From contig OY992835.1 of assembly GCA_963921425.1 (NCBI GenBank), positions 5,022,001 to 5,086,000 on the forward strand: a stretch of DNA of 64,000 bases, given 5' to 3'. The notes below the pieces were generated by a model. That model saw nothing but the letters and a program-made list of their open reading frames with translations, made no database searches and was not told the DNA's origin. The DNA is from Dryas octopetala. Lineage: Eukaryota; Streptophyta; Magnoliopsida; Rosales; Rosaceae. The translations under genes and the position numbers were made by a program. This document shows, piece after piece, positions 1 through 9,700 of this stretch. Each line of letters starts with the position of its first letter. The first letter of the stretch is position 1.

Positions 1-438
1 AATGGAACCACTGGGCAGCGAATACAACCACCTCTTTGCCTTGTCCTTAAGCGCAAAAGGGAACATCCTCAAACGGTACTGATCGGCGTTCAGGCCCCTC
101 AATTGTGCGGCTTCACAAACCCCGGAAAACTCCTTCAAGAAATGGATCGGATCCTCCCCATTCAGCCCATGGTAGCTCGGCAACAAGTGAATCTGGCCAC
201 TCTTGATTTCGAAATCAGTGGCTATGGTGGCATACCGAATGCACGATGGTTGAGTGGGCAGCGAAGGCGCTGAAAAGTGGCTCAGGGGCTGCGGCACCAT
301 CTCATTTGCTTCAGCCATGTCGACACTCTCAGTCTCTTCACTACTCGAATCTGATGCACTAGGTTGCGGGCTGACTTGTGATGCACCTAAAGCTTCGTCC
401 TTGAGCCTCTCCAACCTAGCAACAAGTTCAGGGTTCAT
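1..438 (-). CDS. gag: Gag, N-terminal 146 residues (element A), partial at the window edge
   Basis: Gag packages the element RNA into cytoplasmic virus-like particles. The frame is open from the ATG at 438 (starting MNPELVARLERLK) to the window edge and is nearly identical to the first 146 residues of the D Gag at 15372. It includes the start of the retrotransposon Gag domain (GLNGEDPIHFLKEF, then FALKDKAKRWLYSLP). No frameshift or stop is seen in this part. A start a few codons upstream would need a non-ATG codon, so ATG at 438 is preferred. The leader just before it ends in a pyrimidine-rich tract followed by AG, resembling a 3' splice site, as in D. Function is inferred from family membership. 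Confidence 0.88.
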   Translation of the reverse strand, partial: MNPELVARLERLKDEALGASQVSPQPSASDSSSEETESVDMAEANEMVPQPLSHFSAPSLPTQPSCIRYATIATDFEIKSGQIHLLPSYHGLNGEDPIHFLKEFSGVCEAAQLRGLNADQYRLRMFPFALKDKAKRWLYSLPSGSI

Positions 439-621
439 AAAACACACCTAATCAAGAGAAAACACACAATCAGTAGAAAGAATGCAAATAAAGGCATGGC
501 ATTTATTAAAAACTAAAAATTAGCAAAAACTGAAATCTAACTAATATAACCTAATTCTAATGACTAATTACACCAATTCATTGATATTAGACACCATTCC
601 CCGGCAACGGCGCCAAAAACT
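439..621 (-). other. 5' leader of element A
   Basis: AT-rich untranslated leader between the LTR and gag. It holds the primer binding site at its start (598-615) and a pyrimidine tract plus AG just before the gag ATG. It matches the D leader (15189-15371) almost base for base. Confidence 0.8.
598..615 (-). other. Primer binding site, tRNA-Asp (element A)
   Basis: On the - strand the sequence is TGGCGCCGTTGCCGGGGA, an 18-nt perfect complement of the 3' end of plant tRNA-Asp including CCA. It starts 6 nt after the LTR end. tRNA-Asp priming is typical of Athila-type elements. Confidence 0.92.
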
Positions 622-3156
622 TGTTGATGTGTTTTCTTAGAATAAAATAAACAATTACCTCATTCTAAGTTTACTCGCAAGTGCACGAATCGCATCAGTA
701 GCAAAGCGTACAAGCACGAGGTCGATCCCACAGGGAATGGTTAATATACAATAAATCAATGCAATTAATCACTAGAATAACTAAATGGGGGGTTTTGAAA
801 GATGGAAACACACGCACACATCACCACACGCACACACACTTTATTCTATCTTGCAATGTTAATTTTCAGTTTCAAAGCAGATAAGCATGCAATAACCATC
901 CAAGGCTAATGACAGTTAATTTGAACACAACATATTAAAGTTTGACAGCTAAAAAGGTTTGGCTAGTTACTTTCTCGCCATTGTTCTCCTAATGCATAAA
1001 CTAAGAGCTTCTTGGGCCTTCCTTAGCTAGTTAACCTACATGTTCCCTAGTTCAAGCTAGGGCAGCTGTTACCCATGCAGGAGTCATTAAGTTTTATGAG
1101 AACGTCAAACATGCACAACATATAAGCTTTGACTATTTCCTTATAGAGGTCGCCCAACCCCACTACCAAGAATAATCCCTTATTCCCTTGTTACTTGTGG
1201 TTTAGTGTCTTTGACTATTTCACAGCTAAACCTAACAGATAAACTAGATGCAATTACCCTAAGGTGGCCAGTCAAAGGATGCAAACAACTAGTGACGGGG
1301 GTTTTAATAGATAGTGGAAATTTAATACGCGCAAACATCAAACTAACAGACCAAGAGACGGATAAACGATTTGTTAAAACATGCGAATCCAATAATCGAC
1401 CTACAACTAACATGCAAGGTAGAATAACTAACCTACATAATTAAATAAACAAATAAAAACAAAACAGCAACCAATAAATAAAATCCCAATTCATGCTTGC
1501 AAAAGGAAATCAGAAACGCAAATTAAACAAACTTAGAAGCATAAACTAAACAAGTAATTTAAAGTGCATAAATTAAATGAAATCAGAAACGTAAAACACA
1601 CAAGATTAAATGCATGCACAAATTAAAATCAGCAACATAAAGTAATTGAAACAACTAAACAATTAAATTAGATTACATAAATTAAATTGCATAAACATAA
1701 ACAACTAACTAAAATCAGAACCAAAGCTATAAAAGAAATAAAGAGACAACTAAATAAATTCAGCAAATTAATTAGATAGAATCAGTAGCATAATCCAACA
1801 ATAAAAGAAGAAACTAGAACAAAAATCAGAAGAAGCAAGGGGAAGGGGCTGCGGCAAGACAAGGAAGGGAAGGCACCTTGCACAAGCAATTGGCTCACGG
1901 CTATGGTGAGCTAGGGCTTGCGACTTAGGGGTGTCCCTCCTTGCAGCCACGCCACTTCTCTTTCTCTCTTTACCTTCGGCTAGCTCTCCCTAGAACAAAA
2001 CTAAATTCTGAAATTAAAAAGCCTAGAACAGAAAAATAAAAACAAAGAGGAGAGAGTGATTTCGGCTGGAGGAGAGGTGAAAAAGTGAATCCTAAAAGTC
2101 TGAATGGAGGGGGTTTAAATAGGAGAAGCTTTCCTTGAGAGGCAAGGAAAGCAAGTTGCGGCTGGCTAGGGTTTGCTCTCCTAGTGCCTTGCGGCTTCAG
2201 TTAGGGCCTAGCTGATCAGGCCTTGCGTGTTGGGCTGCTTGGGTTTGGGCTTGAGTTGCTCACGCCTAGCCTAGCTAGGGTCCCTCCTTGGCGCATGGGC
2301 TGGTAGTCTTGGGCTTTGGGCTTGCATGTTGGGCTTCCATGTTGGGCTTCAGTAGCTTGCACAAGATGGGCTAGGGTTTCACTCCATGGGCTTCCATCTT
2401 GGGCTTGTCACCTTTGGGCTTGCGCATGGCCTCTTCCTTGCTAGGGTTTGCATGGCATGCATGCGCATGCATGGGCTGCCATCTTCCTCCTTGCGTGTGG
2501 CTTTTGGGCTGCTAGGGTTTGGGCCCATGCATGTGCATGCATGGCCCACTTGGTTCGGCATCCCTAGGGCCCATGGGCCCTCCACTTTTGACTTCCCATT
2601 TTGCCCCTCATTTCCATTTGAATTCAAATTCATTTCTTCCCTCCATTCATTTCCATGGATTTCCACCACCTTCTGGAAGCTTCTGGAACCTTGAAAAACA
2701 TTTCCTGGTGCAACTAGGATTTCTTGGAAATGAGAGATTCCTTATCCGTTTCGACTTCTCGTAATGACCATATTGCCCCTGGGGTCTCCTAGTGTCATTA
2801 GGACTCCTTTCCCTAGTTGGGTTAGGTTTCCTAGTTCAACCAGGATTTCCTGTTCGAATCAGGATTTCACATTTCTGGCTCCGCAATGATGGTTCTGGAC
2901 TTGATGTTTCCTAGTGTGACTAGGAATCCTCATTTGACTAGGATTTCTGCACTTTTCCTGGTTTGACCAGGATTTCACTCGTTTTCCTGGTTTGACCAGG
3001 AAATGTCCCAAAATGGCTCCATTTGCTTCTTTTTCTCATTTCTGCTTCATTTGACCTGAAAACACAAAAACAAGACAAGAAACACAAAATAGCGAGTTCT
3101 AACACTCTAGGTTAAGGAATTAGTATCATAAAGTGATGCAAAATGCACACTCATCA
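622..3156 (-). repeat. 5' LTR of element A (2535 bp)
   Basis: Read on -, the LTR starts TGATGAGTG at 3156 and ends ATCAACA at 622. It aligns throughout with the D LTRs. On - it shows a 17-nt dyad array (about 3003 to 2703), a site II/telo-box/RY-rich zone (about 2600 to 2160), a TATTTAAA box (2121-2114), and the conserved segment near the LTR 3' end (about 780-640). No snRNA-type upstream element precedes its TATA, unlike B, C, E and H. Confidence 0.92.
2114..2121 (-). promoter_or_regulatory. TATA box of LTR A
   Basis: TATTTAAA on the - strand, in the same place as in both D LTRs (13667-13674 and 27962-27969). A pyrimidine-rich transcribed leader follows. Confidence 0.6.
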
Positions 3157-4153
3157 CGCTGCCACCTTGTGCCGCCGCTGCTGCCACTCTCTAGGGATGT
3201 TCTTTTATTTTTGTTTTGGAATTCTTATTTCTTTTGTTTGATTCTAGTCTTTAATTGTTTTTTTTAATTAGTTTGCTTTCCAACATGGATTGGGAATTTA
3301 TTTATATTATTCTGATTTTCTTTTCTATTTTAATTATGTAGGTTTATTTATTCTATCTTGCATGTTAGTTGTAGGTTGATTAATGGATTTGCATGTTCTA
3401 ACAAATCGTTTATCCGTCTCTTGGTCTGTTAGTTTGATGTTTGCACATATTAAATTTCCACTATCTATTAAAACCCCCGTCACTAGTTGTTTGCATCCTT
3501 TGACTGGCCACCTTAGGGTAATTGCATCTAGTTTATCTGTTAGGTTTAGCTGTGAAATAGTCAAAGACACTAAACCACAAGTAACAAGGGAATAATGGAT
3601 TATTCTTGGTAGTGGGGTTGGGCGACCTCTATAAGGAAATAGTCAAAGCTTATATGTTGTGCATGTTTGACGTTCTCATAAAACTTAATGACTCCTGCAT
3701 GGGTAACAGCTGCCTTAGCTTGAACTAGGGAACATGTAGGTTAACTGGCTAAGGAAGGCCCAAGAAGCTCTTAGTTTATGCATTAGGAGAACAATGGCGA
3801 GAAAGTAACTAGCCAAACCTTTTTAGCTGTCAAACTTTAATATGTTGTGTTCAAATTAACTGTCATTAGCCTTGGATGGTTATTGCATGCTTATCTGATT
3901 TGAAACCGAAAACTTAGCATTGCAAGATAGAATAAAGTGTGTGTGCGTGTGGTGAAGTGTGCGTGCGTTTTCATCTCTTCAAACCCCCCATTTAGTTATT
4001 CTATTGATTAATTGAATTGATTTGTTGTGTATTAACCATTCCCTGTGGGATCGACCTCGTGCTTGTACGCTTTGCTACTAATGCGATTCGTGCACTTGCG
4101 AGTAAACTTAGAATGAGATAATTGTTTATTTTATTCTAAGAAAACATTCAACA
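3157..4153 (+). repeat. 5' LTR of element B, 3' portion only
   Basis: Matches 7868-8864 position for position. Begins inside a 19-bp minisatellite of the LTR where A inserted and ends ATTCAACA just before the primer site. Contains the conserved GCGATTCGTGCACTTGCGAG segment near its end. Confidence 0.95.
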
Positions 4154-4159
4154 AGTTTT

Positions 4160-4177
4160 TGGCGCCGTTGCCGGGGA
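4160..4177 (+). other. Primer binding site, tRNA-Asp (element B)
   Basis: TGGCGCCGTTGCCGGGGA, a perfect 18-nt complement to the tRNA-Asp 3' end, 6 nt after the LTR. Confidence 0.93.
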
Positions 4178-4414
4178 ATGGTGTCTAATATCAATGAATT
4201 GATTTGATTAATCATTAGAATTAGGATATATTAGTTAGATTTGTTTTTGGTTAGTTTTTAGTTCAAATAAATGTCATGACTTTGCGAGCATATTCTCTAC
4301 TGATTTGGTGTTTGCTTTTGTAGATGCCGAGAGCAACAATGGGAGAACGAGGAAGAGAAGACGCAAGTAGAGGAATGGCAATGTCAGGCTGAAAGACAGT
4401 AAACCAAGCGCTGA

Positions 4415-4430
4415 TTGGGAGGCAACCCAA
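4415..4430 (+). promoter_or_regulatory. Conserved post-stop hairpin (element B)
   Basis: TTGGGAGGCAACCCAA: 5-bp stem, 6-nt loop, preceded by AGCGCTGA. The same hairpin follows the last coding exon in D, C and both F copies. Function unknown. Confidence 0.55.
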
Positions 4431-5604
4431 GCTTTTTCAAGAATCCAAGAGATCAATATAGACCAAGGAGGCCGCGCCTACACTTGGAATGTCCAACTTG
4501 CATCCGCAAGTAAACAATTCCTCTATTCTTGCTTCATTTGACCATCTTATTTCATTTGTGTGTTTATTGGGTTGCAATTTCCCTATTGCTTATTTTGAGC
4601 ATTCATGCATTTAATTTGTATACATTGAGGGAAATGTATCATTTAAGTTTGGGGGGAAAGCAATGGTGTCGTAGTTTGTTTATTAGGTTTTTAGTTTTTA
4701 AATTTAAAAAAAAAAATTCATTTTGGCTTTAGAGGTCCGATCCTTTAGGGCATTTTTCAAAAAAAAAAAAAATTTGTTTCTTTTGTTTTTAAACTTAGGG
4801 AGTTAAATCCTACATCAAAATGCAATTTTCTAAAATTCATTCCACCTTAATGATGGAATTGAATCTTTAGAACCTTGTTGCAACATTGTTTTTAAAGTGA
4901 TTTGAGTCTTTTGTGTGTTTTGGTTAGTTTTTGAGTCCCCAACAAGTTGATTGATTGTTTATGACTTTTGAGAAGCATGTTTAGCATCGTGTCTATGATA
5001 TGTATTCTTCTTTTTCTAATATTGTTCCATAACCTATTTTATGATTCTATGTGATTGGGCCTTATTTTCATGAACTTGAGTTGTGATTTGCATGATTTAG
5101 TGATTCATATGCATCTTAGAGTAGACTTATGTGACCCATGTGAAGTTTTGAGCCTTGTCCTTCATTTCGCGAGTGTTGTACATGACTCTATTCTTTTCTC
5201 GTTATTTAAGTCGTTGTATGATCTCATTGTTTTTGATCAAATGCTTGAAATGTATATATTTTTGAATCAATGAACTAGAACTTCTTTCTTATTCTAGGCA
5301 AAGCATGTTTATAACTACATGAATCTTAGAAGATGATTTTAGGCCATGTTTGTTTTACCTATAGCCTAAAAAGCCAACCCTTATGTGTTTTATCCCTAGT
5401 TAACCCTTTTGAGCCTTATAGCTTTTTCTTTGTTTACCCATACTATATACCCAAACCCTAAGTTTGGGGGTGCTATACCCCTTCTACCCGTTTACCCTTA
5501 TCTATGGTTTTGCATTAATTAAGATTGAGGTTGTAAATAAATGATTATGATTAGCTTGAAGGAGAAGAAAATGAAATGTGCTTAATTGTATATGCCGTGC
5601 CCTG

Positions 5605-5649
<45 letters not shown>
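5605..5649 (+). repeat. Poly(A) run of about 45 nt
   Basis: Uninterrupted A run in the B 3' non-coding region, between CCGTGCCC and GGGACGG. D, C and F have A-rich but broken tracts at this place, so this is an expanded mononucleotide repeat and not a retroposition tail. Confidence 0.9.
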
Positions 5650-5651
<2 letters not shown>

Positions 5652-6378
5652 AGAAAGAAATCATTGGGACGGTTTCAAAAGAAGAAGTGGACAAAAGTGT
5701 TCAAGTTCAAGCTATGATATGCAAAGAAGCAAGGTATGCCTCAAAATGTTCTATTGTCCTTGCAATTCCATAGTTTATAGCCTTTTGTTTATCCCTTCCA
5801 TTTCAATATCATACCTTACCCTAAGCCTTCATTATAACCCTTATGAAGCCCTAATTGATTTTAAGAGAAGTGCAGTTCTTAATGTGGAGTCTAGGAGGGA
5901 AAGGAGCTTATGGTTATTGATTTTATTTCAAGTGTTTTGATTTTCCCTTCCTTGAGATCTTGTTTCCTTTTAAATGTGCCTATCTTTCATGCTAATATGT
6001 GAGCTATTTCTCTTTGATTACATAACTTCTCTCACATATCCTTTGAGTGCACAATTCAACCCAATTCTTGAGTGCTTTATTGTTGAGGGTATGCCTTGGT
6101 GAGGATTGGAGTTGAATCTATTTTGTATATGTTGATTTATTTCTTGCTTGTCTAACACTTGGGTTATCAAGAGAATGACCTATATGTACAATGGAGGAGT
6201 AAGGTATGTTATTTGAAGCAATATTAGAATTTGAAGAATGAATATTATATATGCCTTGCTCTACTATTTTATTGTTGGTCATACTCATGATGTCATTTGT
6301 TGGGAAAGTTAGTTGGTTTGTTTTTGAGTTTTTGAGTCTTTTTCTTTATTTTCTTTGCTCGAGGACTAGCAAAGTCTG

Positions 6379-6390
6379 AGTTTGGGGGTG
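6379..6390 (+). other. Polypurine tract (element B)
   Basis: AGTTTGGGGGTG abutting the 3' LTR. The same core precedes the 3' LTRs of C, D and F. Confidence 0.8.
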
Positions 6391-6545
6391 TGATGAGTGT
6401 TCATTTTACGCTATTTTATGATACTAACTCCCTAACCTAGAGTGTTAGAACTCGATCTTTTTGTGTCTGTTGTCTTGTTTTTGTGTTTTTAGGTCAAATG
6501 AAGCATAAATAGGAAATATGAGCAAATGGAGCTGTTTTGAGACAT

Positions 6546-6846
6546 TTCCTGCTCAAACTAGGAAAATGGGTCAATTCCTGGTCAAACCAGGAAAAGAGCT
6601 GAAATCCTAGTCAAATGAGGATTCCTAGTCACACTAGGAAACATCAAGTCCAGAACCATCATTGTCGAGCCAGAAATAAGAAATCCTGATTGGAACAGGA
6701 ATTCCTGGTTGAACTAGGAAACCTAACCCTACTAGGGGAAGGAGTCCTAATGACACTAGGAGACTCCAGGGGCAATATGGTCATTACGAGAAGTCAAAAT
6801 GGATAAGGAATCTTTCATTTACAAGAAATCCTAGTTGGATTAGGAA
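6546..6846 (+). promoter_or_regulatory. Array of 17-nt dyads in the U3 of LTR B
   Basis: Repeated units of the form TCCTRGTNNNACYAGGA, for example at 6575-6591 and 6624-6640, at irregular spacing. Several are perfect or near-perfect inverted repeats. See the finding on the D array. Confidence 0.6.
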
Positions 6847-7505
6847 AGGTTGGTCAAAGTCAACTCAATCAAGTCAAGGTTCCAGAAGCTTCTAGAAGGT
6901 GGTGGACATCCATGTAATCAAATGGAGGGAGGAAATGAATTCGAATCCAAGAGGGAGAGAGGGGTAAAATTGGAAGTCAAAGTCAATGGTCAAGGGTCAA
7001 CCATATCATGTCATGAAGTCAATTGGGCTTTGGGCCTAGGTGAAGTCGAAATCCACAAGAATGGTGAGGTGGCAGCCCATGCATGCATGTGCATGCCATG
7101 CAAGCCATGCGCCAACTCTAGAGCCCAAGTCATGCAGCCCACATGCCAAAGCCCAAGGAAACCCTAGCCCATCACGCCTACAAAGAGAAAGCCCAAGAAA
7201 TCCTAGCTGAAAAAGAAGTCAAAACCCTGGAAAATAGAGCACCAATTTCGACAGCAATTCTGTAATTCTCCAGAACGAATCAGGTAGCATGCCATACATG
7301 GTTGGAAAGATACGGATGTTAGCTTCGCAGGGAATTTTACGGATTTCGATTTCGAGTTTTCTAGCGCAAGATATGGTCATTTTAGTGGAGGTAGCGCAGC
7401 AGTTCCGCGAGCTGAAAAGGGAGTTACGCCCAAAAAGAGCCCAAATCAGCCCAAGGCCCATGTTTGGCCGAAAATTATAAGTCTTGGTGTGCAAGGAATG
7501 CACTT

Positions 7506-7557
7506 ATCCCACATTGAAGAGAAAGAGAAATCTCAGCTCCACTCTCCTCTATAAATA
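7506..7557 (+). promoter_or_regulatory. snRNA-type upstream element plus TATA (LTR B)
   Basis: ATCCCACATTG at 7506-7516 differs at one position from the plant snRNA upstream sequence element RTCCCACATCG. TATAAATA at 7550-7557 follows after 33 bp. The same pair with 33-34 bp spacing is present in LTRs C, E and H. Confidence 0.65.
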
Positions 7558-7796
7558 CATCTTTATAGCTCAAAGAGAGGGAGCTCTCTCTGAAATTTCA
7601 GAAACCCTAGCCTAGTCTCTCTCTCTTGTAGCCGCCAACACCCTAGCCTCCTTTCTTTCTCTTTCTTTTCTCACGCAGCCTAGGAACCCTAGCAGCCCCC
7701 ATTATTTCTCTTCCCTTGCCGCAACCACCATCATCTCTCTTTCTTTATTTTTATTTTTCTGCTGAACCGAAGGAGGAGGAAGGAGTCGAGCTGCTG

Positions 7797-7891
7797 CCAC
7801 CTTGTGCCGCTGCTGCCACCTTGTGCCGCCGCTGCCACCTTGTGCCGCCGCTGCCACCTTGTGCCGCCGCTGCCACCTTGTGCCGCCGCTG
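7797..7891 (+). repeat. 19-bp minisatellite in LTR B (about 5 units)
   Basis: Unit CCACCTTGTGCCGCCGCTG, starting at 7797, 7816, 7835, 7854 and 7873. Element A inserted inside the equivalent array of the 5' LTR. Confidence 0.9.
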
Positions 7892-8864
7892 CTGCCACTC
7901 TCTAGGGATGTTCTTTTATTTTTGTTTTGGAATTCTTATTTCTTTTGTTTGATTCTAGTCTTTAATTGTTTTTTTTAATTAGTTTGCTTTCCAACATGGA
8001 TTGGGAATTTATTTATATTATTCTGATTTTCTTTTCTATTTTAATTATGTAGGTTTATTTATTCTATCTTGCATGTTAGTTGTAGGTTGATTAATGGATT
8101 TGCATGTTCTAACAAATCGTTTATCCGTCTCTTGGTCTGTTAGTTTGATGTTTGCACATATTAAATTTCCACTATCTATTAAAACCCCCGTCACTAGTTG
8201 TTTGCATCCTTTGACTGGCCACCTTAGGGTAATTGCATCTAGTTTATCTGTTAGGTTTAGCTGTGAAATAGTCAAAGACACTAAACCACAAGTAACAAGG
8301 GAATAAGGGATTATTCTTGGTAGTGGGGTTGGGCGACCTCTATAAGGAAATAGTCAAAGCTTATATGTTGTGCATGTTTGACGTTCTCATAAAACTTAAT
8401 GACTCCTGCATGGGTAACAGCTGCCTTAGCTTGAACTAGGGAACATGTAGGTTAACTGGCTAAGGAAGGCCCAAGAAGCTCTTAGTTTATGCATTAGGAG
8501 AACAATGGCGAGAAAGTAACTAGCCAAACCTTTTTAGCTGTCAAACTTTAATATGTTGTGTTCAAATTAACTGTCATTAGCCTTGGATGGTTATTGCATG
8601 CTTATCTGATTTGAAACCGAAAACTTAGCATTGCAAGATAGAATAAAGTGTGTGTGCGTGTGGTGAAGTGTGCGTGCGTTTTCATCTCTTCAAACCCCCC
8701 ATTTAGTTATTCTATTGATTAATTGAATTGATTTGTTGTGTATTAACCATTCCCTGTGGGATCGACCTCGTGCTTGTACGCTTTGCTACTAATGCGATTC
8801 GTGCACTTGCGAGTAAACTTAGAATGAGATAATTGTTTATTTTATTCTAAGAAAACATTCAACA

Positions 8865-9700
8865 GAAATGTCACTTCATGGTTCAACAAGGGATAGTATT
8901 GGGTCATGTGATTTCGAAGGAGGGTATACAAGTTGATAAGGCCAAGATTGATGTGATACAGAGATTACTGCCACCGTCGAGTGTTAAAGAAATAAGAAGC
9001 TTTCTAGGCCATGCTGGGTTTTATAGGAGGTTCATTAAGGACTTTTCTAAGATTTCTAGGCCTTTTGTGCACCTTAGTGCAAAAAGAAGTGAATTTTGAG
9101 TTTGATGAGGATTGCTTGGTTGCATTTAACAAGTTGAAGAAGCTACTCACTTTTGCTCCGATCATTATGCTACCTGATTGGAACCTGCCGTTTGAGCTCA
9201 TGTGTGATGCCAGTGACTATGCTGTTGGAGCTGTTTTGGGTCAAAGAGTTGGGAAGCTGCCACATGTGATCTATTATGCAAGTAGGACTCTGAATGATGC
9301 GCAGTTGAACTATTCTACTACAGAGAAGGAGTTGCTTGCTGTGATCTTTGCCTTGGAGAAATTTAGAAGTTATTTGATTGGGTCTAAGATCACCATCTAC
9401 ACGGATCATGCCGCTCTCAAGTATCTGCTGAATAAGAAAGATGCCAAGCTGAGGTTAATTAGATGGACTCTGTTGCTACAGAAATTTGATATTGAGATGA
9501 AGGACAAGAAAGGTTGTGAAAATGTGGTAGCAGACCATTTGAGTAGACTCGTCAATGAGGAACAGTCTGAAGAGGACACACTACCGCTACGAGAGTCATT
9601 CCCGGACGAGCAGCTTTTTGCCATCTTGACTACTCCATGGTATGCTGACATAGCTAATTATTTAGCAAGTGGAGTGTTGCCCAATGATCTGACACACTAC
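8865..9700 (+). pseudogene. pol: Element C pol, part 1: RT end and RNase H
   Basis: First visible piece of C pol. It codes for the end of the RT ([12 protein letters not shown], then [16 protein letters not shown]), the connection region, and RNase H with [13 protein letters not shown] at about 9203, [16 protein letters not shown], and [11 protein letters not shown]. It then runs into the linker before integrase (ADHLSRL). A one-base gain near 9065-9075 (an extra T after AGGCCT) moves the frame. It is about 75-80% identical by eye to the F pol at the same place. RNase H removes RNA from the RNA-DNA hybrid during reverse transcription. The 5' side is cut by B, the 3' side by solo LTR E. Confidence 0.88.

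Larger units (their letters stand above)
1..3156 (-). mobile_element. Element A: Athila-type LTR retrotransposon, 5' part, inserted in the 5' LTR of B
   Basis: Read on the - strand: 5' LTR (3156 to 622), tRNA-Asp primer site, leader, and the start of gag running off the left edge. The right boundary is sharp: at 3157 the sequence resumes inside the LTR of element B, at the point equivalent to 7868. The rest of A, its 3' LTR and the other TSD copy (probably CGCTG) must lie left of the window. LTR and gag closely match element D, so A is the same family; whether A carried pol cannot be seen. Confidence 0.9.
4154..6390 (+). other. Internal region of element B: leader fused directly to the 3' non-coding region
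   Basis: The leader (to about 4323) matches the D leader up to the pyrimidine tract and AG before gag. It then continues as ATGCCGAGAG..., which corresponds to the last codons of the D gag-protease frame (17461 on). About 2.1 kb of gag-protease is missing at that join. The rest is collinear with the D 3' non-coding region: post-stop hairpin (4415-4430), second hairpin and purine tract (4621-4660), a (A)45 run at 5605-5649 after CCGTGCCC, a second purine tract near 5460 and the true polypurine tract before the LTR. No ORF here resembles a protein. Confidence 0.85.
3157..8864 (+). mobile_element. Element B: non-autonomous Athila-family retrotransposon without gag-pol, inserted in C
   Basis: The 3' 997 bp of its 5' LTR (3157-4153) remain, since A is inserted upstream. 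Then come a tRNA-Asp primer site, a 2237-bp internal region with no gag, protease or pol, a polypurine tract and a complete 2474-bp 3' LTR ending at 8864. The aligned 997 bp of the two LTRs have equal length and I see one difference (T at 3597, G at 8307), so the insertion is young. Immediately after 8864 the RT frame of C resumes (codons reading KCHFMVQQG), showing that B landed in C pol. Right TSD copy GAAAT; the left copy is off the window. Confidence 0.93.
6391..8864 (+). repeat. 3' LTR of element B (2474 bp), a mosaic LTR
   Basis: Begins TGATGAGTG, ends TTCAACA. Successive blocks resemble different families: 6391 to about 7100 like A/D/G (dyad array, collapsed site II zone); about 7207-7500 like solo LTR E; about 7501-7790 like C/H (snRNA-like element plus TATA and leader); about 7920-8864 like A/D. 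A 19-bp minisatellite lies at 7797-7891. Confidence 0.9.

Noticed and set aside
598..615. tRNA-Asp gene
   Set aside because: Only the 3'-end complement is present, at the fixed place after an LTR: a primer site.
1180..1444. A pair of opposite 70-79-aa ORFs (MSLTISQLNL... and its antisense partner) that recurs at 3334-3595, 8045-8306, 14366-14630 and 28661-28925
   Set aside because: They lie in the conserved R/U5 part of the LTRs on whichever strand happens to be open, with several frames open at once and stops in related LTRs. They recur because the LTR recurs.
2379..2764. Overlapping 80-100-aa ORFs in the U3 (also 13023-13408, 27318-27703)
   Set aside because: They come from GC-rich site II and CATG repeats, on both strands, upstream of the TATA box. 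No protein family resemblance.
5578..5940. 120-aa ORF with a long lysine run
   Set aside because: The lysines are the (A)45 run; the rest is 3' non-coding sequence that is closed in D.
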